Assembly: GCF_030913365.1 (NCBI RefSeq) | Contig: NZ_CP133160.1 | Span: 1,240,001-1,304,000 of the forward strand | Direction: 5' to 3' | Length of the DNA stretch: 64,000 nt | DNA from: Stenotrophomonas sp. 24(2023) | GTDB lineage: Bacteria > Pseudomonadota > Gammaproteobacteria > Xanthomonadales > Xanthomonadaceae | In this document: positions 1-8,722 of the stretch, piece after piece | Layout: every line of letters begins with the position of its first letter | How positions within the stretch are numbered: position 1 is the first letter of the stretch | Position numbers and translations under genes: made by a program | Notes under the pieces: generated by a model | The model's input: the letters and a program-made list of their open reading frames with translations, nothing else | The model's database searches: none | Told to the model about the DNA's origin: nothing

Positions 1-23
1 GTAGATCCACGCCATGCGTGGAT
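1..23 (+). repeat. GTAG palindrome (SMAG-type element)
   Basis: GTAG is followed by the arm ATCCACGC, a CAT loop and the arm GCGTGGAT. This matches the GTAG-headed palindromes that are scattered in intergenic DNA of Stenotrophomonas maltophilia. The same unit recurs elsewhere in this window in both orientations. Confidence 0.85.
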
Positions 24-35
24 ACGCGGCCCCAA

Positions 36-65
36 CGAAAAACGCCGCCCCGAGGGCGGCGTTTT
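36..65 (-). terminator. Rho-independent terminator of the prolyl oligopeptidase gene
   Basis: A 10-bp perfect stem (arms 41-50 and 54-63) lies just past the stop codon of the minus-strand peptidase gene. Read on the minus strand it is followed by a run of five T residues. Confidence 0.8.
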
Positions 66-74
66 CCATTCTGC

Positions 75-2171
75 TTACTTGCCGCCCAACCGCTCCCACA
101 GGAAGCTGTAGGCCAGTGCGGACATGTGCGCGGCCTGCGCGTTGTTGGCTGCGCCGCCGTGGCCACCTTCGATGTTCTCGTAGTAGGTCACGTCCTTGCC
201 GGCGTCGATCATCTTGGCCGCCATCTTGCGGGCGTGGCCCGGGTGCACGCGGTCATCGCGGGTGGAGGTGGTGAACAGCACCGGCGGGTAGGTCTTCTTC
301 GCATCGAACAGGTGGTACGGCGAGAAGGTCTTGATGAACTCCCAGTCGCTGGTGTCCGGGTTGCCGTACTCGGCCATCCACGAGGCGCCGGCCAGCAGGT
401 GGCTGTAGCGCTTCATGTCCAGCAGCGGCACCTGCACCACCACGGCACCGAACAGCTCCGGGTACTGGGTCAGCATGTTGCCGGTCAGCAGGCCACCGTT
501 GCTGCCGCCCTGCACGCCCAGGTGCTTGGCGGTGGTGATCTTGCGGGTGACCAGGTCCTGCGCCACCGCGGCCATGTCTTCATAGGCCTTGTGGCGGTTC
601 TGCTTCAGTGCGGCCTGGTGCCAGCGCGGGCCGTATTCACCACCGCCACGGATGTTGGCGACCACGTACACGCCGCCCTTGTCCAGCCAGGCGCGGCCCA
701 TGCCACCGGAGTAGCTCGGGGTCAGCGAGATCTCGAAGCCACCGTAGCCGTACAGCAGGGTCGGGTTGGAACCGTCCAGCTTCATCGCCTTGTCGTGCAC
801 CACGAAGTACGGCACGCGGGTGCCGTCCTTGCTGGTGGCGAAGTGCTGCTCGATCACCTTGTCCTTGGCATCGAAGAATGCCGGCATGGTCTTGAGCACT
901 TCCGGCTGCTGGCCGATCTCGGCCAGGGCCAGCGTGGTCGGGGTCAAGTAGTCGGTGGCCGTCAGCCACACCGCATCGCTTTCATCGGCGTCCACGGCTC
1001 CCACGCCCAGGGTGCCGAAGGCCGGTGCACCGACGAATTCGCTCTTCTTCCACGCCGAACCGGTCGGGGTCAGCACCGACAGGCGGTTCTTCACGTCATC
1101 GAGCACGTTCAGCACGACATGGTTCTTGGTCCAGGCCACGCCGGCCAGCGAGGTGGTCGCGGTCGGGGTGAACAGCACCTGGAAGTCACGCTTGCCGGCC
1201 ATGAAGTCGTCCAGCCTGGTCACCAGCAGCGAACCGGCGGTGTAGGTCTTGCCCCCCACGGTCCACGGCTCGCGCAGCTCCAGGCTCAGCCACTGCTTGC
1301 GCAGGCCCTTCTCGGCCGAATTCGGCGCATCGATCTTGGCCAGCGTGCCGTCGTTGCCGCGCAGGTACAGTTCGTTGTTGTAGAAGGCCAGCGTGCGGCT
1401 GACCAAGTTACGCTCGTAGCCGGGGGTGTCATCGTGCATGGCCGCGATGTACATGTCGTCCGGCTTGCCTTCGTACACCACCTGCGCCGCACTCAGCGGG
1501 GTGCCGCGCTTCCACAGCTTGGCCACGCGCGGGTAGCCGGAGGTGGTCATGGTGCCGGCGCCGAAATCGGTGTAGACGAACACCGTGTCACGGTCGATCC
1601 AGTTCAGGCCCCCCTTGGATTCGGGGCGGAAGAAGCCATCCTTGATCCAGGCCTTGTTGGCCAGGTCGAACTCGCGCGTGACGTCGGCATCGGCACCGCC
1701 GCGCGACAGCGCGATCAGGCAGCGGCTGTAGTCCGGGCGCAGGCAGTCGGCGCCATGCCAGACCCAGTTCTCGCCCTCGGCCTTGTTCAGGGCATCCAGG
1801 TCCAGCACGGTTTCCCACTGCGGGGCCGTCTTGCGGTACTCGGCCAGCGTGGTGCGGCGCCACAGGCCGCGCTCGTGCTGCTTGTCCTTCCAGAAGTTGT
1901 AGTAGTAATCGCCGATCTTCTGCACGCCGGGAATCTTGGCGTCCGAGTCGAGCACTTCGCGGATGCTGGCTTCCATCTGCTTGAAGGCCGGGGTCTGCGC
2001 CAGGCGCGCCTCGGACTTGGCGTTCTGTTCCTTCACCCAGGCCAGCGGCTTGTCGCCGGTGACGTCTTCAAGCCAGGCGTAGCGATCGGTGTCGTCAGCG
2101 GCCATGGCGGTCCCCATCGACGCAGCGGTCATCATGCCGGCCAGCAGGCAGGCGGAAGCGAGTCGTGACAT
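75..2171 (-). CDS. Secreted prolyl oligopeptidase family (S9A) serine peptidase
   Basis: The 698-residue product begins with a Sec signal peptide (cleavage likely after AMA near residue 24), so it acts in the periplasm or outside the cell, cleaving short peptides after proline-type residues. The N-terminal two thirds should form the seven-bladed propeller that gates access; the C-terminal part is an alpha/beta hydrolase. The catalytic triad is visible: Ser557 in GGSNGG, Asp639 in TRDDRV and His671 in EGGHGG. Length and triad spacing fit family S9A (porcine enzyme Ser554, Asp641, His680). It is monocistronic, with its own terminator. The exact cleavage preference cannot be read from the sequence. 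Confidence 0.93.
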   Translation of the reverse strand: MSRLASACLLAGMMTAASMGTAMAADDTDRYAWLEDVTGDKPLAWVKEQNAKSEARLAQTPAFKQMEASIREVLDSDAKIPGVQKIGDYYYNFWKDKQHERGLWRRTTLAEYRKTAPQWETVLDLDALNKAEGENWVWHGADCLRPDYSRCLIALSRGGADADVTREFDLANKAWIKDGFFRPESKGGLNWIDRDTVFVYTDFGAGTMTTSGYPRVAKLWKRGTPLSAAQVVYEGKPDDMYIAAMHDDTPGYERNLVSRTLAFYNNELYLRGNDGTLAKIDAPNSAEKGLRKQWLSLELREPWTVGGKTYTAGSLLVTRLDDFMAGKRDFQVLFTPTATTSLAGVAWTKNHVVLNVLDDVKNRLSVLTPTGSAWKKSEFVGAPAFGTLGVGAVDADESDAVWLTATDYLTPTTLALAEIGQQPEVLKTMPAFFDAKDKVIEQHFATSKDGTRVPYFVVHDKAMKLDGSNPTLLYGYGGFEISLTPSYSGGMGRAWLDKGGVYVVANIRGGGEYGPRWHQAALKQNRHKAYEDMAAVAQDLVTRKITTAKHLGVQGGSNGGLLTGNMLTQYPELFGAVVVQVPLLDMKRYSHLLAGASWMAEYGNPDTSDWEFIKTFSPYHLFDAKKTYPPVLFTTSTRDDRVHPGHARKMAAKMIDAGKDVTYYENIEGGHGGAANNAQAAHMSALAYSFLWERLGGK

Positions 2172-2455
2172 TGCAGCTCCAGGCAGTCATAAGCTGCCGA
2201 ACGCTAGCACACCGTTCCCCTGCCGCCCCCGTGTCGAAGGTCAGGCCGCCGGCCCGGCCAGGGCCACAGGCATAGCGCCCCCCCCACCGGTGCAGCGGCC
2301 AGCGCGGCCGTGGATCAGCCGGGCCGGCAACGCGTGGAACACCGCCGGCCGCGGCACGGTGCCGCATCGGCATGCCATCGCATGCGACGACCATTGACGG
2401 ATCCATCGCGGCCATTCGACCATGCTGGGGCACGCCTTCTGGAGCCAGCTGCAGC

Positions 2456-3058
2456 ATGACCCCGATCCGCCCGATCTGCGCCGCCCTGCTGGCTGCCGTC
2501 CTTGCCGGCCCGGCCGTGGCCGCCGTCGAACCGCCGCCCAGCCGCACCGATACCACCCAGCGCGGCGATCCGGATGCGCCGGTGGACCTGAAGCGCTTCA
2601 TGGGCACCTGGTACGTGATCGGCCGCGTGCCCAACTTCGTCGAACGCGGGCATGTGGCCAGCGTCAACGAGTACCAGCTGCGCGATGCGCAGAAGGTATC
2701 CATCACCTACCGCTACCGGGATGGCTTCGGCGAGCCGGAACAGGAAGTCCGCGCGCGCGCCAGCGTCGATGCCGACAGCGGCAACCACGCCTGGCGGACC
2801 TGGTTCTACCGCGTGGTGCCGACCCATTCGCGGGTGCTGGAAGTCGCCCCGGACTATTCCTGGGCCCTGATCGGGTACCCGGGGCGGGAAATGGCCTGGA
2901 TCTTCGCCCGCAAGCCGGACATGGACCGCGACCTGTACAAGGAGCTGGCCACCCGCCTGCGCGACGAATACGGCGTGAACACCGACAAGCTCAAGCGCGT
3001 GCCGCAGCACCCCGAGCAGGTGGACAAGCTGGGCTTTGAAGTGCCCAACAAGCGCTGA
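2456..3058 (+). CDS. Blc-type lipocalin family protein
   Basis: This 200-residue protein has a signal peptide (residues 1 to about 22, ending AVA). It then shows the lipocalin signature GTWYVIGRVPNF at residue 50 and the later WTWFYRV-like strand region. Bacterial lipocalins of this class bind fatty acids or lysophospholipids at the envelope; E. coli Blc is lipid-anchored, but no lipobox cysteine is seen here, so this one is probably a soluble periplasmic protein. I chose the ATG at 2456 because it gives a clean signal peptide; the frame stays open upstream to 2372 but that extension looks unlike protein. A weak GC hairpin at 3067-3083 follows the stop. Confidence 0.85.
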   Translation: MTPIRPICAALLAAVLAGPAVAAVEPPPSRTDTTQRGDPDAPVDLKRFMGTWYVIGRVPNFVERGHVASVNEYQLRDAQKVSITYRYRDGFGEPEQEVRARASVDADSGNHAWRTWFYRVVPTHSRVLEVAPDYSWALIGYPGREMAWIFARKPDMDRDLYKELATRLRDEYGVNTDKLKRVPQHPEQVDKLGFEVPNKR

Positions 3059-3098
3059 GTCACAACGCCCCTGCCAAAGGGGCGATGCCCCGGGCCGC

Positions 3099-3398
3099 TC
3101 AGGCCGCCCGCGGCTGCACGCGCTGTTCGATTTCCCGCTGCGTCGGCAGCGTCTTCAGGTCGTACGCGGCCTGCAGGGCCAGCCATGAAGCGGCATCGCC
3201 ACCGAAATGACGCGCCAGGCGCGCGGCCGTGTCAGCGGTAATGGCACGGTCGCCATGGACGATGGCATGCAACCGCGTCGCCGGCACATCCAGCGCGCGT
3301 GCCAGCGCATTCACACTCAACGCCAGCGGCAGCAGGAACTCCTCACGCAGCACCTCGCCGGGGTGGATGGCCCGCATGCGGTTATGGATTGCAGCCAT
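3099..3398 (-). CDS. higA: HigA-type antitoxin (XRE family)
   Basis: The 99-residue product begins with the motif HPGEVLREEFL, characteristic of HigA/VapI antitoxins, followed by a helix-turn-helix (about residues 25-65, with VPATRLHAIVHG as the recognition region). HigA neutralises the HigB mRNA interferase and represses its own operon. It lies 9 bp downstream of the toxin gene on the same strand, the usual toxin-first order of higBA. The reading frame is intact although the toxin gene next to it is broken, so it may persist as a solitary repressor. Confidence 0.9.
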   Translation of the reverse strand: MAAIHNRMRAIHPGEVLREEFLLPLALSVNALARALDVPATRLHAIVHGDRAITADTAARLARHFGGDAASWLALQAAYDLKTLPTQREIEQRVQPRAA

Positions 3399-3407
3399 GG
3401 CGGCACC

Positions 3408-3678
3408 TCAATGGTAGGCGACGATTTCCACGGCCTCGACACCGCCGTTGGACCAGATGAAGCAGATGCGCCACTGATCGTTGATGCGCAGGCTGTACTG
3501 TCCCGAGCGGCGACCGGACAACGTCTCCAGACGGTTTCCCGGCGGGCTGCGCAGGCGTCTGCGCGGAATCCAGCAGTTGCAGCTTGCGTTCGGCCACTCG
3601 CCGCAGCGGCAGCCAGTGGCGCGGGCAGCTTGCTTCGAACAGTGCACGGGTGTGCTTGCAGCGGAATGATCGGATCAT
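3408..3678 (-). pseudogene. higB: Frameshifted HigB toxin gene
   Basis: Starting at the ATG ending at 3678, one frame encodes the N-terminal half of a RelE-superfamily HigB toxin (MIRSFRCKHTRALFE, then VAERKLQLLDSAQT). The C-terminal half (LRSPPGNRLE, then QYSLRINDQWRICF and EIVAYH) follows in another frame, with the join at about 3555. Against the usual family pattern A-x-T-L-x-D-L-R-x-PPGN, about three codons are replaced by a single base, so an 8-base deletion is the simplest explanation. A short frame covering 3408-3647 exists but its N-terminus is out-of-frame sequence. As read, full-length toxin cannot be made without frameshifting. Confidence 0.8.
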
Positions 3679-3687
3679 TACGCCGAA

Positions 3688-3696
3688 CGTATTACG
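3688..3696. promoter_or_regulatory. Candidate HigA operator upstream of higB
   Basis: CGTATTACG is an odd palindrome (CGTA-T-TACG) ten bases upstream of the higB start, in a locally AT-rich patch. This is where a HigA dimer would be expected to bind. The GTAAT core also recurs nearby. Position is the main argument. Confidence 0.3.
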
Positions 3697-3801
3697 CAAA
3701 ACGGAATACATCAAACCCAGAAGCGCGCCGCCAGTTCCGCTTTGGCGATCCAGGTTTCCAATCAGAGCGTGCCCGCCCAAGCGCAGGCACGCGTCACCGG
3801 C

Positions 3802-4491
3802 CTACTTGCGGGTGTAATGCGCGACCAGGCGGTCGCCGAGCATCTGCAGCAGCTGCACCAGCACCAGCAGCAGCACCACGGTCACCAGCGCCACATCGGT
3901 GTGCGAACGCTGGTAGCCATCGCGGAAGGCCAGGTCGCCCAGGCCACCGGAGCCGATCGCACCGCCCATTGCGGTGAAGCCGATCAGCGCCACGGTGGTC
4001 ACCGTGGCACCGGCAATCAGGCCCGGGCGCGCTTCGGGCAGCAGCACACGGGTGACCAGCTGCCAGGGCGTGGCGCCCATCGCCTGGGTTGCTTCGATCA
4101 CGCCGCGGTCCACTTCGCGCAGCGCGGTTTCCACCAGCCGTGCGTAGAACGGGGCCGCACCGATGACCAGCGGCACGATCGCGCCACGCACGCCCAGCGA
4201 AGTGCCCATCAGGAACAGCGTGACCGGGATCAGCACGATCATCAGGATGATGAAGGGCACCGAACGCAGCAGGTTCACCAGCAGCGCCAGCACGCCGTAG
4301 GCGACGGGGCGGCGGCGCATCTGGGGCGCACCGAACAGGTACAGCAGCACGCCCAGCGGCAGGCCGATGGCCAGCGTCAACGGCAGCGAGCCGGCCAGCA
4401 TCAGCAGGGTATCGACGGTGGCCTGGCCGATATCGGCCCACTTGCCCGCATCAAGGTGGCGGAAGAACCCGCCGGTGGTGGCCATCATCAT
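3802..4491 (-). CDS. metI: Methionine ABC transporter permease MetI
   Basis: The 229-residue protein is hydrophobic with about five membrane spans, and carries the permease EAA loop region ([15 protein letters not shown]) that docks onto the ATPase. This is the membrane subunit of the MetNIQ D/L-methionine importer. Its start overlaps the metN stop codon (ATGA), so the two are translationally coupled. Three consecutive ATG codons make the exact start uncertain by two residues. No binding-protein gene follows; metQ lies 40 kb away. Confidence 0.92.
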   Translation of the reverse strand: MMMATTGGFFRHLDAGKWADIGQATVDTLLMLAGSLPLTLAIGLPLGVLLYLFGAPQMRRRPVAYGVLALLVNLLRSVPFIILMIVLIPVTLFLMGTSLGVRGAIVPLVIGAAPFYARLVETALREVDRGVIEATQAMGATPWQLVTRVLLPEARPGLIAGATVTTVALIGFTAMGGAIGSGGLGDLAFRDGYQRSHTDVALVTVVLLLVLVQLLQMLGDRLVAHYTRK

Positions 4492-5495
4492 CGACGCAGT
4501 TCCTCCACATGCACGCCAGCGGCGACGAAGGCCGCCTGCGCGGCATTCTGGTCCCCACCCACCAGGGCAACGACCAGCTGGCCATAAGGGGTGTCCTTGA
4601 TCCGGTCGATACGGCCGGACAGGATGTTGTAGTCCACCCCGGTCTGCCGGGCAACGCTGCCCAGCAGGGGTTCATAGGTATCGCCGCCCAGGAAGGTCAG
4701 GCGCACGATGCGGCCCCCGACGGCATCGAAATCACGGTGCAGGGTGCCTTCGTCCACGTGTTCGGATTCACTGACGAAGCGGCGCGTGGTCGGGTGCTGC
4801 GGGTGCAGGAACACCTGGGTGACCGGGCCGGTTTCGACCAGCTGGCCGGCATCGAGCACGGCCACCCGGTCGCACACCCGGCGGATCACATCCATCTCGT
4901 GGGTGATCAGCACGATGGTCAGGCCCAGCTCGCGGTTGATCTTCGACAGCAGCGCCAGCACCGACGCGGTGGTCTGCGGGTCCAGCGCGCTGGTGGCTTC
5001 ATCGCACAGCAGGATCTGCGGGCGGGTGGCCAGCGCCCGGGCGATGCCCACGCGCTGCTTCTGGCCACCGGAAAGCTGCGCCGGGTACTTCTGTGCATGC
5101 GCTTCCAGGCCGACGGTCTGCAGCAGCTCGGCCACGCGCGCGTCGATCTCCGCACGCGGCGTGCCGGCCAGTTCCAGCGGGAAGGCCACGTTGCCGGCCA
5201 CCGTGCGCGCGGACAGCAGGTTGAAGTGCTGGAAGATCATGCCGATGCGGCGGCGCAGGCCCCGCAGGCCTTCATCATCGAGCCGGGTGATGTCCTCGCC
5301 GTCGATCAGCAGCTGGCCGCCGGAGGGCTCCTCCAGCCGGTTGATCATGCGGATCAGGGTCGACTTGCCGGCGCCGGAGTGGCCGATGATGCCGAATACC
5401 TCGCCGGCCTGGATGCTCAGGTCCAGCGGCTGCAGGGCGCTGACGGCGCGGCCGGCCACGGCATAGGATTTGTGCAGGCGCTGGAACTGGATCAC
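4488..5495 (-). CDS. metN: Methionine ABC transporter ATP-binding protein MetN
   Basis: This 335-residue ATPase has Walker [10 protein letters not shown], signature LSGGQKQR and Walker [12 protein letters not shown] in order. The C-terminal 90 residues form the NIL/ACT-like domain that binds methionine and inhibits transport when internal methionine is high. It is first in a metN-metI operon. The start is a GTG with no clear Shine-Dalgarno sequence; the next residues [10 protein letters not shown] match the family N-terminus. No obvious met-box or riboswitch is visible in the 165 bases upstream. Confidence 0.93.
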   Translation of the reverse strand: MIQFQRLHKSYAVAGRAVSALQPLDLSIQAGEVFGIIGHSGAGKSTLIRMINRLEEPSGGQLLIDGEDITRLDDEGLRGLRRRIGMIFQHFNLLSARTVAGNVAFPLELAGTPRAEIDARVAELLQTVGLEAHAQKYPAQLSGGQKQRVGIARALATRPQILLCDEATSALDPQTTASVLALLSKINRELGLTIVLITHEMDVIRRVCDRVAVLDAGQLVETGPVTQVFLHPQHPTTRRFVSESEHVDEGTLHRDFDAVGGRIVRLTFLGGDTYEPLLGSVARQTGVDYNILSGRIDRIKDTPYGQLVVALVGGDQNAAQAAFVAAGVHVEELRR

Positions 5496-5660
5496 GGGGA
5501 CAGCTCACCGGCGGGGGGAGAAAGGGGCGTGCAGCCTACCAGCGCAGGCGCTCGCGCGCTCGCACCCTGCACCGGAATGTTATTCCTTTTGGTTCTAAGG
5601 CGCCGCCCGGGCGTTCTCACGCGGGCAGCGGCCCTGCCGGGCCACGCCGCCCCCGGCCGG

Positions 5661-6557
5661 TCAGGGGTGGTCCAGCGGCGCCGGCGGCTGCACCCGGTTC
5701 ACCCGTTCGCGGTGCAGCAGGTACAGGCCGGAGGCCACGATGATCGCCGCCCCCACCCAGGTGTAGGCATCGGGCAGCTGGCCCCAGAAGGCCAGGTCCC
5801 AGCCGATCACCCAGACCAGGCCGGTGTATTCCAGCGGCGCGATCATCGACGCCTCGCCCAGCTGGAAGGCCCGGGTCAAGGCGATCTGGCCCAGCGCCCC
5901 GGCCAGGCCCATGCCGGCGATCAGCGGCGCATGCGCCCACTGCAGCGGCACCCAGTCCGGCAGCGCCAGCAGCCCGGCCCCCACGGCCATGATGACCAGG
6001 AACCAGACCACCATCGACTGCGAGGTATCGGTGCGGGTGAGCAGGCTGACGGTGATCGCGGCGATGGCATAGGCCGTGGCCGCGGCCAGCACCATCAGCC
6101 CGGGAATGGAGATGAAGCCGTCCACGCCGGGACGCAGCACCACGATCACGCCCAGCAGGCCGATGCCGATGGCCACCCAGCGGCGCGGGCCCACCCGCTC
6201 GCCCAGCAGCGGCACCGACAGCGCGGCGATCAGCAGCGGGGCCACGAAGTAGATGCTGTAGGCGGTGGACAGCGGCAGGTCGCGCAGGGCGAACACGAAG
6301 CAGCCGATCATGACCATGCCCAGTGCACCGCGCAGCAGGTGCAGCCCCCAGCGGCGCGGCACCAGCGAGCGCGGCCCGGCGCTGGCCAGTACCCAGACCA
6401 GCACGAACGGCAGCGATGCCGCACCGCGCAGGAAGGTGACCTGCAGGGAGGGATAGGTCGTGGAAAGCTGCTTCATGCCCGCATCCATCAGCGAGAAGCA
6501 GGCCACAGCGGCGACCATCCAGGCCACCGCGCGCGACGGGGAGCGTTGCACGTTCAT
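5661..6557 (-). CDS. EamA/DMT-superfamily transporter
   Basis: The 298-residue product consists of about ten hydrophobic helices arranged as two EamA repeats (start MNVQRSPSRAVAWMVAAVAC, end VNRVQPPAPLDHP). Members of the drug/metabolite transporter superfamily export amino acids, nucleosides or other small metabolites across the inner membrane. Nothing in the sequence or neighbours fixes the substrate. The gene stands alone, divergent from yajQ with 76 bp between starts. Confidence 0.85.
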   Translation of the reverse strand: MNVQRSPSRAVAWMVAAVACFSLMDAGMKQLSTTYPSLQVTFLRGAASLPFVLVWVLASAGPRSLVPRRWGLHLLRGALGMVMIGCFVFALRDLPLSTAYSIYFVAPLLIAALSVPLLGERVGPRRWVAIGIGLLGVIVVLRPGVDGFISIPGLMVLAAATAYAIAAITVSLLTRTDTSQSMVVWFLVIMAVGAGLLALPDWVPLQWAHAPLIAGMGLAGALGQIALTRAFQLGEASMIAPLEYTGLVWVIGWDLAFWGQLPDAYTWVGAAIIVASGLYLLHRERVNRVQPPAPLDHP

Positions 6558-6633
6558 GGCCCATTATCGCCGGCCCCGGCGCGGCGTCCACCACTGGGTA
6601 GAATGGGTGCACACCATTCCAGGAGATGCCCCC

Positions 6634-7116
6634 ATGCCGTCCTTCGACGTTGTGTCCGAAGTCGACACCCACGAGCTGACCAACGCCATCGACCAGGCCA
6701 ACCGCGAACTGGCGACCCGCTTCGACTTCAAGGGCGTGGAAGCGAAGTTCGAGCGCGACGGCGATGTCATCACCCAGAGCGCGCCGACCGAGTTCCAGCT
6801 CAAGCAGATGAACGACATCCTGCGCGCGCGCCTGGCCGCCCGTGGCATCGACGTGCTGAGCCTGGAGTTCGGCGACATCGAGACCAACCTGGCCCAGGCC
6901 CGGCAGAAGATCACCGTCAAGCAGGGCATCGAGCAGAAGGTCGCCAAGAAGATCGCCGCGGCGCTGAAGGACGCCAAGCTGAAGGTGGAAAGCCAGATCA
7001 ACGGCGACAAGCTGCGCGTGCAGGGCAAGAAGCGCGACGATCTGCAGGACGCCATTGCCGTGCTCAAGGCCGGCAAGTTCGAGCTGCCGCTGCAGTTCAA
7101 CAACTTCCGCGACTGA
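6634..7116 (+). CDS. YajQ-family nucleotide-binding protein
   Basis: The 160-residue protein starts MPSFDVVSEVDTHELTNAID and ends LPLQFNNFRD, both hallmarks of the YajQ family (two ferredoxin-like domains). A Xanthomonas campestris member binds cyclic di-GMP and works with a transcription factor to control virulence, so a signalling role is plausible here but not shown. The ATG at 6634 has AGGAGA eight bases upstream; an upstream in-frame extension is noncoding in character. A GC hairpin (7124-7140) follows the stop. Confidence 0.93.
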   Translation: MPSFDVVSEVDTHELTNAIDQANRELATRFDFKGVEAKFERDGDVITQSAPTEFQLKQMNDILRARLAARGIDVLSLEFGDIETNLAQARQKITVKQGIEQKVAKKIAAALKDAKLKVESQINGDKLRVQGKKRDDLQDAIAVLKAGKFELPLQFNNFRD

Positions 7117-7219
7117 CGGCGCCGCCGGGCAAGGCCCGGCACTGCCCGCGACAGCGGCACGACGGCGCGTTGCCAGCGACGCGCCTACAATGGCGGCCCT
7201 GCCAGCCGACGTGCCCGCC

Positions 7220-7816
7220 ATGACCGATTCCGCTCTCCCCGCCGACAGCATGTCCCCCGACGGCACGCCGGCCGAAGATCCGATCCTCGCCACCCGCCAG
7301 TGGCTGGAACGCATCGTCATCGGCCTGAACCTGTGCCCGTTCGCCAAGGCCGTGTACGTGAAGGAACAGGTGCGCTTCGTGCTCAGCGACGCCACCACGC
7401 CCGAAGCCCTGGTGGAGGAACTGGCCGAGGAACTGGTGCTGCTGCGCGACACTCCCGCCGAGCAGATCGATACCACGCTGATCGTGCACCCGCACGTGCT
7501 GGCCGATTTCCTGGACTACAACGATTTCCTCGACAATGCCGATGCGGCGATCGAGGCGCTGGACCTGCAGGGCATCCTGCAGGTGGCCAGCTTCCATCCG
7601 GACTACCAGTTCGATGGCGTGTCCGCCGACGACGCCAGCAACTACACCAACCGCGCGCCCTACCCCACCCTGCACCTGCTGCGCGAAGACAGCGTGGCCC
7701 GGGCGGTGGAAGCCTTCCCGGACCCGGACGTGATCGTCGAGCGCAACATCCAGACCCTGGACCGGATCGGCGTGGAAGGCTGGTTCCGCCGCCTGCGCGG
7801 GCAGGACCAGTCATGA
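7220..7816 (+). CDS. DUF1415 family protein
   Basis: This conserved cytoplasmic protein of about 198 residues contains the motif GLNLCPFAK near the N-terminus and ASFHPDYQF, APYPTLHLLRE further on, which identify the DUF1415 family. Its function is unknown. It has no signal peptide or membrane span. Its stop codon overlaps the start of the following SDR gene (ATGA), so the two are probably co-translated. An ATG at 7190 is an alternative start ten residues earlier. Confidence 0.85.
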   Translation: MTDSALPADSMSPDGTPAEDPILATRQWLERIVIGLNLCPFAKAVYVKEQVRFVLSDATTPEALVEELAEELVLLRDTPAEQIDTTLIVHPHVLADFLDYNDFLDNADAAIEALDLQGILQVASFHPDYQFDGVSADDASNYTNRAPYPTLHLLREDSVARAVEAFPDPDVIVERNIQTLDRIGVEGWFRRLRGQDQS

Positions 7817-8616
7817 CCGCCGTGCCCGGCATCGCCGCCTGGCCGGCCACGCCGCTGGACGGCAAGGTGGTGCTGGTGACCGGCGGCGCCAACGGCGTGG
7901 GCCGCGGCATCGCCCAGGCGGTGCTGGGGGCCGGGGGCCGGGTGGTCATCGGTGATCTGGACGTGGAGGCCGGCAACGCCTGCCTGGCCGACTGGCAGCG
8001 TGGGCAGGACGCCGTGTTCGAACGCCTGGACATCGCGGACGAAGACAGCGTGCGCGCCTTCATCGACGTGGCCCTGCAGCGCTTCGGCCGCCTCGACGGC
8101 CTGGTCAACAATGCCGGCATCGCCGCACCGCACGGCACGCCGCTGGCGCAGATGACGATCGATGAATGGCAGCGGCGGTTGTCGTCGCTGCACGGCGCGT
8201 TCCTGTGCAGCAAGCATGCGCTGCCGGCGCTGATCGACAGCGGTGCCGGTGCGATCATCAACGTGGCCTCCACCCGCGCGCGGCAGTCCGAACCGGACAG
8301 CGAAGCCTACGCGGCGGCCAAGGGCGGCCTGCTGGCCTTCACCCACGCGCTGGCCATCAGCGCCGGCCCGGTCGTGCGGGTCAACAGCATCAGCCCCGGC
8401 TGGATCAGCACCGCCGCCTGGCAGGCGCCCTCGCGCCGGCGCACGCCGGCCCTGTCCGCCACCGACCATGCCCAGCACCCGGTGGGCCGCGTCGGCCAGC
8501 CCGAGGACATCGGCGCGCTGGCGGTGTACCTGCTGTCATCGCTGTCCGGCTTCACCACCGGCCAGGATTTCGTCGTGGACGGCGGCATGACCCGCAAGAT
8601 GATCTACGCCGAGTAA
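7813..8616 (+). CDS. Short-chain dehydrogenase/reductase
   Basis: The 267-residue protein has a Rossmann fold with the cofactor motif TGGANGVG (residues 23-30), NNAG at 99-102 and the catalytic Ser153, Tyr166 and Lys170 (pattern YAAAK). The aspartates in the GDLD stretch after strand 2 suggest NAD rather than NADP. It belongs to the classical SDR family that oxidises or reduces alcohol, keto or sugar groups; the substrate is unknown. It is coupled to the DUF1415 gene by a four-base overlap. Confidence 0.88.
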   Translation: MTAVPGIAAWPATPLDGKVVLVTGGANGVGRGIAQAVLGAGGRVVIGDLDVEAGNACLADWQRGQDAVFERLDIADEDSVRAFIDVALQRFGRLDGLVNNAGIAAPHGTPLAQMTIDEWQRRLSSLHGAFLCSKHALPALIDSGAGAIINVASTRARQSEPDSEAYAAAKGGLLAFTHALAISAGPVVRVNSISPGWISTAAWQAPSRRRTPALSATDHAQHPVGRVGQPEDIGALAVYLLSSLSGFTTGQDFVVDGGMTRKMIYAE

Positions 8617-8650
8617 CCGGCACCTCATCCACGCCACGGGCGGTGGGAAA

Positions 8651-8673
8651 GTAGATCCACGCCCTGCGTGGAT
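8651..8673 (+). repeat. GTAG palindrome (SMAG-type element)
   Basis: GTAG followed by arms ATCCACGC and GCGTGGAT around a CCT loop. It lies between the convergent ends of the SDR and the oligopeptidase genes. Confidence 0.8.
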
Positions 8674-8680
8674 GACGGTC

Positions 8681-8704
8681 ATGTGCCAACCAGGGTTGGC
8701 ACAT
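8681..8704. repeat. Perfect 11-bp inverted repeat next to the GTAG element
   Basis: Arms 8681-8691 (ATGTGCCAACC) and 8694-8704 are exact reverse complements separated by AG. Together with the GTAG unit seven bases earlier it forms a compound palindrome between two convergent genes. It may serve as a bidirectional transcript end, although there is no T run. Confidence 0.7.
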
Positions 8705-8722
8705 GCCCCCGCATGCGCTGGC

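Noticed and set aside
18..2168. Long open frame antisense to the prolyl oligopeptidase
   Set aside because: It mirrors the high third-position GC of the real gene; its product is His/Gly/Arg/Val-rich low-complexity and shows no domain.
3408..3647. Intact 79-residue HigB
   Set aside because: Its first 40 or so residues are out-of-frame sequence; the true N-terminus of the toxin is in another frame, so the gene is treated as broken.
5496..5660. Riboswitch or met-box upstream of metN
   Set aside because: The 165-base gap is GC-rich with no SAM-type fold core or AGACGTCT-like repeat.
4509..7223. 904-codon open frame antisense to metN and the EamA gene and overlapping yajQ
   Set aside because: It crosses three well-supported genes in wrong frames and has no recognisable motif; long antisense frames are expected at this GC content.
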